Shown here piece by piece: positions 63,120-64,000 of a stretch of 64,000 bases of DNA (position 1 is its first letter; the number at the start of each line of letters is the position of its first letter). The notes beneath the pieces were generated by a model. It did not search any database. It had not been told where the DNA came from and was given only the letters and a program-made list of their open reading frames with translations. A program made the translations under genes and the position numbers. Source of the DNA: DASUAS01 sp036502765 (lineage in GTDB: Bacteria > Actinomycetota > Acidimicrobiia > IMCC26256 > DASPTH01); the NCBI GenBank assembly GCA_036502765.1, contig DASXXX010000053.1, forward strand, positions 1 to 64,000, read 5' to 3'.

Positions 63120-63521
63120 TCAGCCCGCGACGAAGCTCAGGCGCACGTTGCGGCGCGGGTTGTCGCGGTTGAGGTCGACGAACACGACGCTCTGCCAGAC
63201 GCCGAGCATCGGTTCGCCCTCGTGCACCGGCAGCACGACGCTCGGCGCGACGATCGCGGGAAGCACGTGATCGGCCCCGTGGCCGGGCGAACCGTGCGCG
63301 TGGCGGTAGCGGTCGTCGCGCGGCAGGAGCCGTTCGAGCGTGTCGACGAGGTCTTCGTCGGAGCGTGCGCCGGTCTCGATGACGGCGATGCCTGCGGTTG
63401 CGTGCGGCGCGAACACGTTGACGAGTCCGTCGCCTCGGGTGCGGCAGAAGGCGCGCACGTCGGCGGTGAGGTCGACGATCCGGTCGCGCGAGGTGTCGAC
63501 GTCGAGCACCGTCGTGTCCAT
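63120..63521 (-). CDS. YjbQ family protein
   Basis: A 133-residue protein of the YjbQ/UPF0047 family, with HATAGIAVIETG, HGSPGHGADHVLPAIVAPS and GVWQSVVFVDLNR. The conserved His residues of the family are present. YjbQ proteins have thiamine-phosphate-synthase-like activity of uncertain role. It is the first gene of the aminotransferase operon. Confidence 0.9.
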   Translation of the reverse strand: MDTTVLDVDTSRDRIVDLTADVRAFCRTRGDGLVNVFAPHATAGIAVIETGARSDEDLVDTLERLLPRDDRYRHAHGSPGHGADHVLPAIVAPSVVLPVHEGEPMLGVWQSVVFVDLNRDNPRRNVRLSFVAG

Positions 63522-63562
63522 AGAACCCAGCCTAAGAGGTCGGCCGTCCGCCGGCTTGCCCG

Positions 63563-64000
63563 TCAGCCGGCGTCGACGAGCCAGCCGAAGCCGTTGTCAC
63601 GCAGCGCTTCGGACATGCGCGCGGTGAGCGTGGGGAGCGAATTGGTGAGGAGGATGATGCCGAAGACCGCGAGGATCGCCGCCGAGACGAGCGTGATCGC
63701 GCGGGAGTGGCGCTTGAACCACGCGAGCGTGCGGGTGAGCTTGCCCATCGCGAGCCCGACCGCGAGGAACGAGACGCCGAGCCCGAACGAGTACGCGACC
63801 AGCAGGACGGTGGAACGGGCCAGGCTCTCGCCGCGGGCCGCGAACCCGAGCACGCTGCCGAGGATGGGCCCGATGCACGGCGTCCAGCCCAGACCGAAGG
63901 CGACGCCCGCGACCGGCGCCGCGACCGGCCCGAAGCGGTCGAGGTGCGGCTGCCACCGGAACTCCTGGTAGAGGCGGGGCGTGGTGAGCAACTGCGAACC
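63563..64000 (-). CDS. ccdA: CcdA-like cytochrome c biogenesis protein, 5' end beyond window
   Basis: The C-terminal 145 or so residues of a membrane protein. GFGLGWTPCIGP-like sequence (GVAFGLGWTPCIGPILGSVLGF) holds one of the two redox cysteines of CcdA/DsbD. Helices follow with LVAYSFGLGVSFLAVGLAMG and ITLVSAAILAVFGIILLTN. It moves electrons across the membrane to extracytoplasmic thiol-redox proteins. The N-terminus with the other cysteine is outside the window. Confidence 0.88.
   Translation of the reverse strand, partial: GSQLLTTPRLYQEFRWQPHLDRFGPVAAPVAGVAFGLGWTPCIGPILGSVLGFAARGESLARSTVLLVAYSFGLGVSFLAVGLAMGKLTRTLAWFKRHSRAITLVSAAILAVFGIILLTNSLPTLTARMSEALRDNGFGWLVDAG

Overview
The window is GC-rich, densely packed chromosomal DNA from an actinomycete-like bacterium. 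Support comes from the base composition, frequent GTG/TTG starts, a DinB protein of the kind common in mycothiol-using actinobacteria, an F420-type luciferase-fold oxidoreductase, and many paralogous SDR, aldo/keto reductase, amidohydrolase and SnoaL-like genes. That gene mix suits Acidimicrobiia or a related lineage, but this is inference; there is no rRNA gene to place it.

Left chromosomal part (1-31.9 kb): amidohydrolase and limonene-epoxide-hydrolase-like genes, then a DUF1611 protein paired with a PLP racemase, ilvA, a tautomerase/alpha-beta hydrolase operon facing a TetR regulator, and a TetR/MFS efflux pair. These are followed by two more amidohydrolases, a histidine kinase/response regulator with two ABC exporter pairs, an NAD-dependent formate dehydrogenase, and a set of oxidoreductases each sitting near a regulator (LysR, TetR).

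Middle (31.93-51.92 kb): an integrative element of about 19.9 kb inserted in an initiator tRNA gene. Its ends are a 49-bp direct repeat of the 3' half of the tRNA. A second, 29-bp direct repeat lies just inside each end. The original tRNA terminator is stranded at the left end, and the element supplies a new hairpin at the right end. From left to right it carries a Fic protein with a short partner gene behind a striking operator; a type III-like restriction-modification operon on the minus strand; a cluster of about ten CGGGAGYGATC repeats; an excisionase-like gene, a MobF relaxase and a tyrosine integrase; a DUF3892 gene; a five-gene run encoding a small unknown protein, a sigma-like factor, a zinc-finger anti-sigma-like protein, a Rad50/SbcC-like ATPase and a DyP-type peroxidase; and a VapBC45-like toxin-antitoxin pair. 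No type IV secretion genes are present, so it looks mobilizable rather than self-conjugating. The sigma/anti-sigma/SMC-ATPase/DyP run is the best candidate here for an undescribed system, probably a stress- or invader-responsive defence module.

Right chromosomal part (51.9-64 kb): the intact tRNA-fMet with its promoter, a HugZ-like protein, a VapBC pair with its operator, a DUF4262 protein, an FtsX-like permease with a doubtful N-terminus, an operon for an LLM oxidoreductase, SnoaL-like protein and HSL-type esterase, an SDR plus a TIM-barrel protein, an aminotransferase/omega-amidase pair, a YjbQ protein and a partial CcdA.
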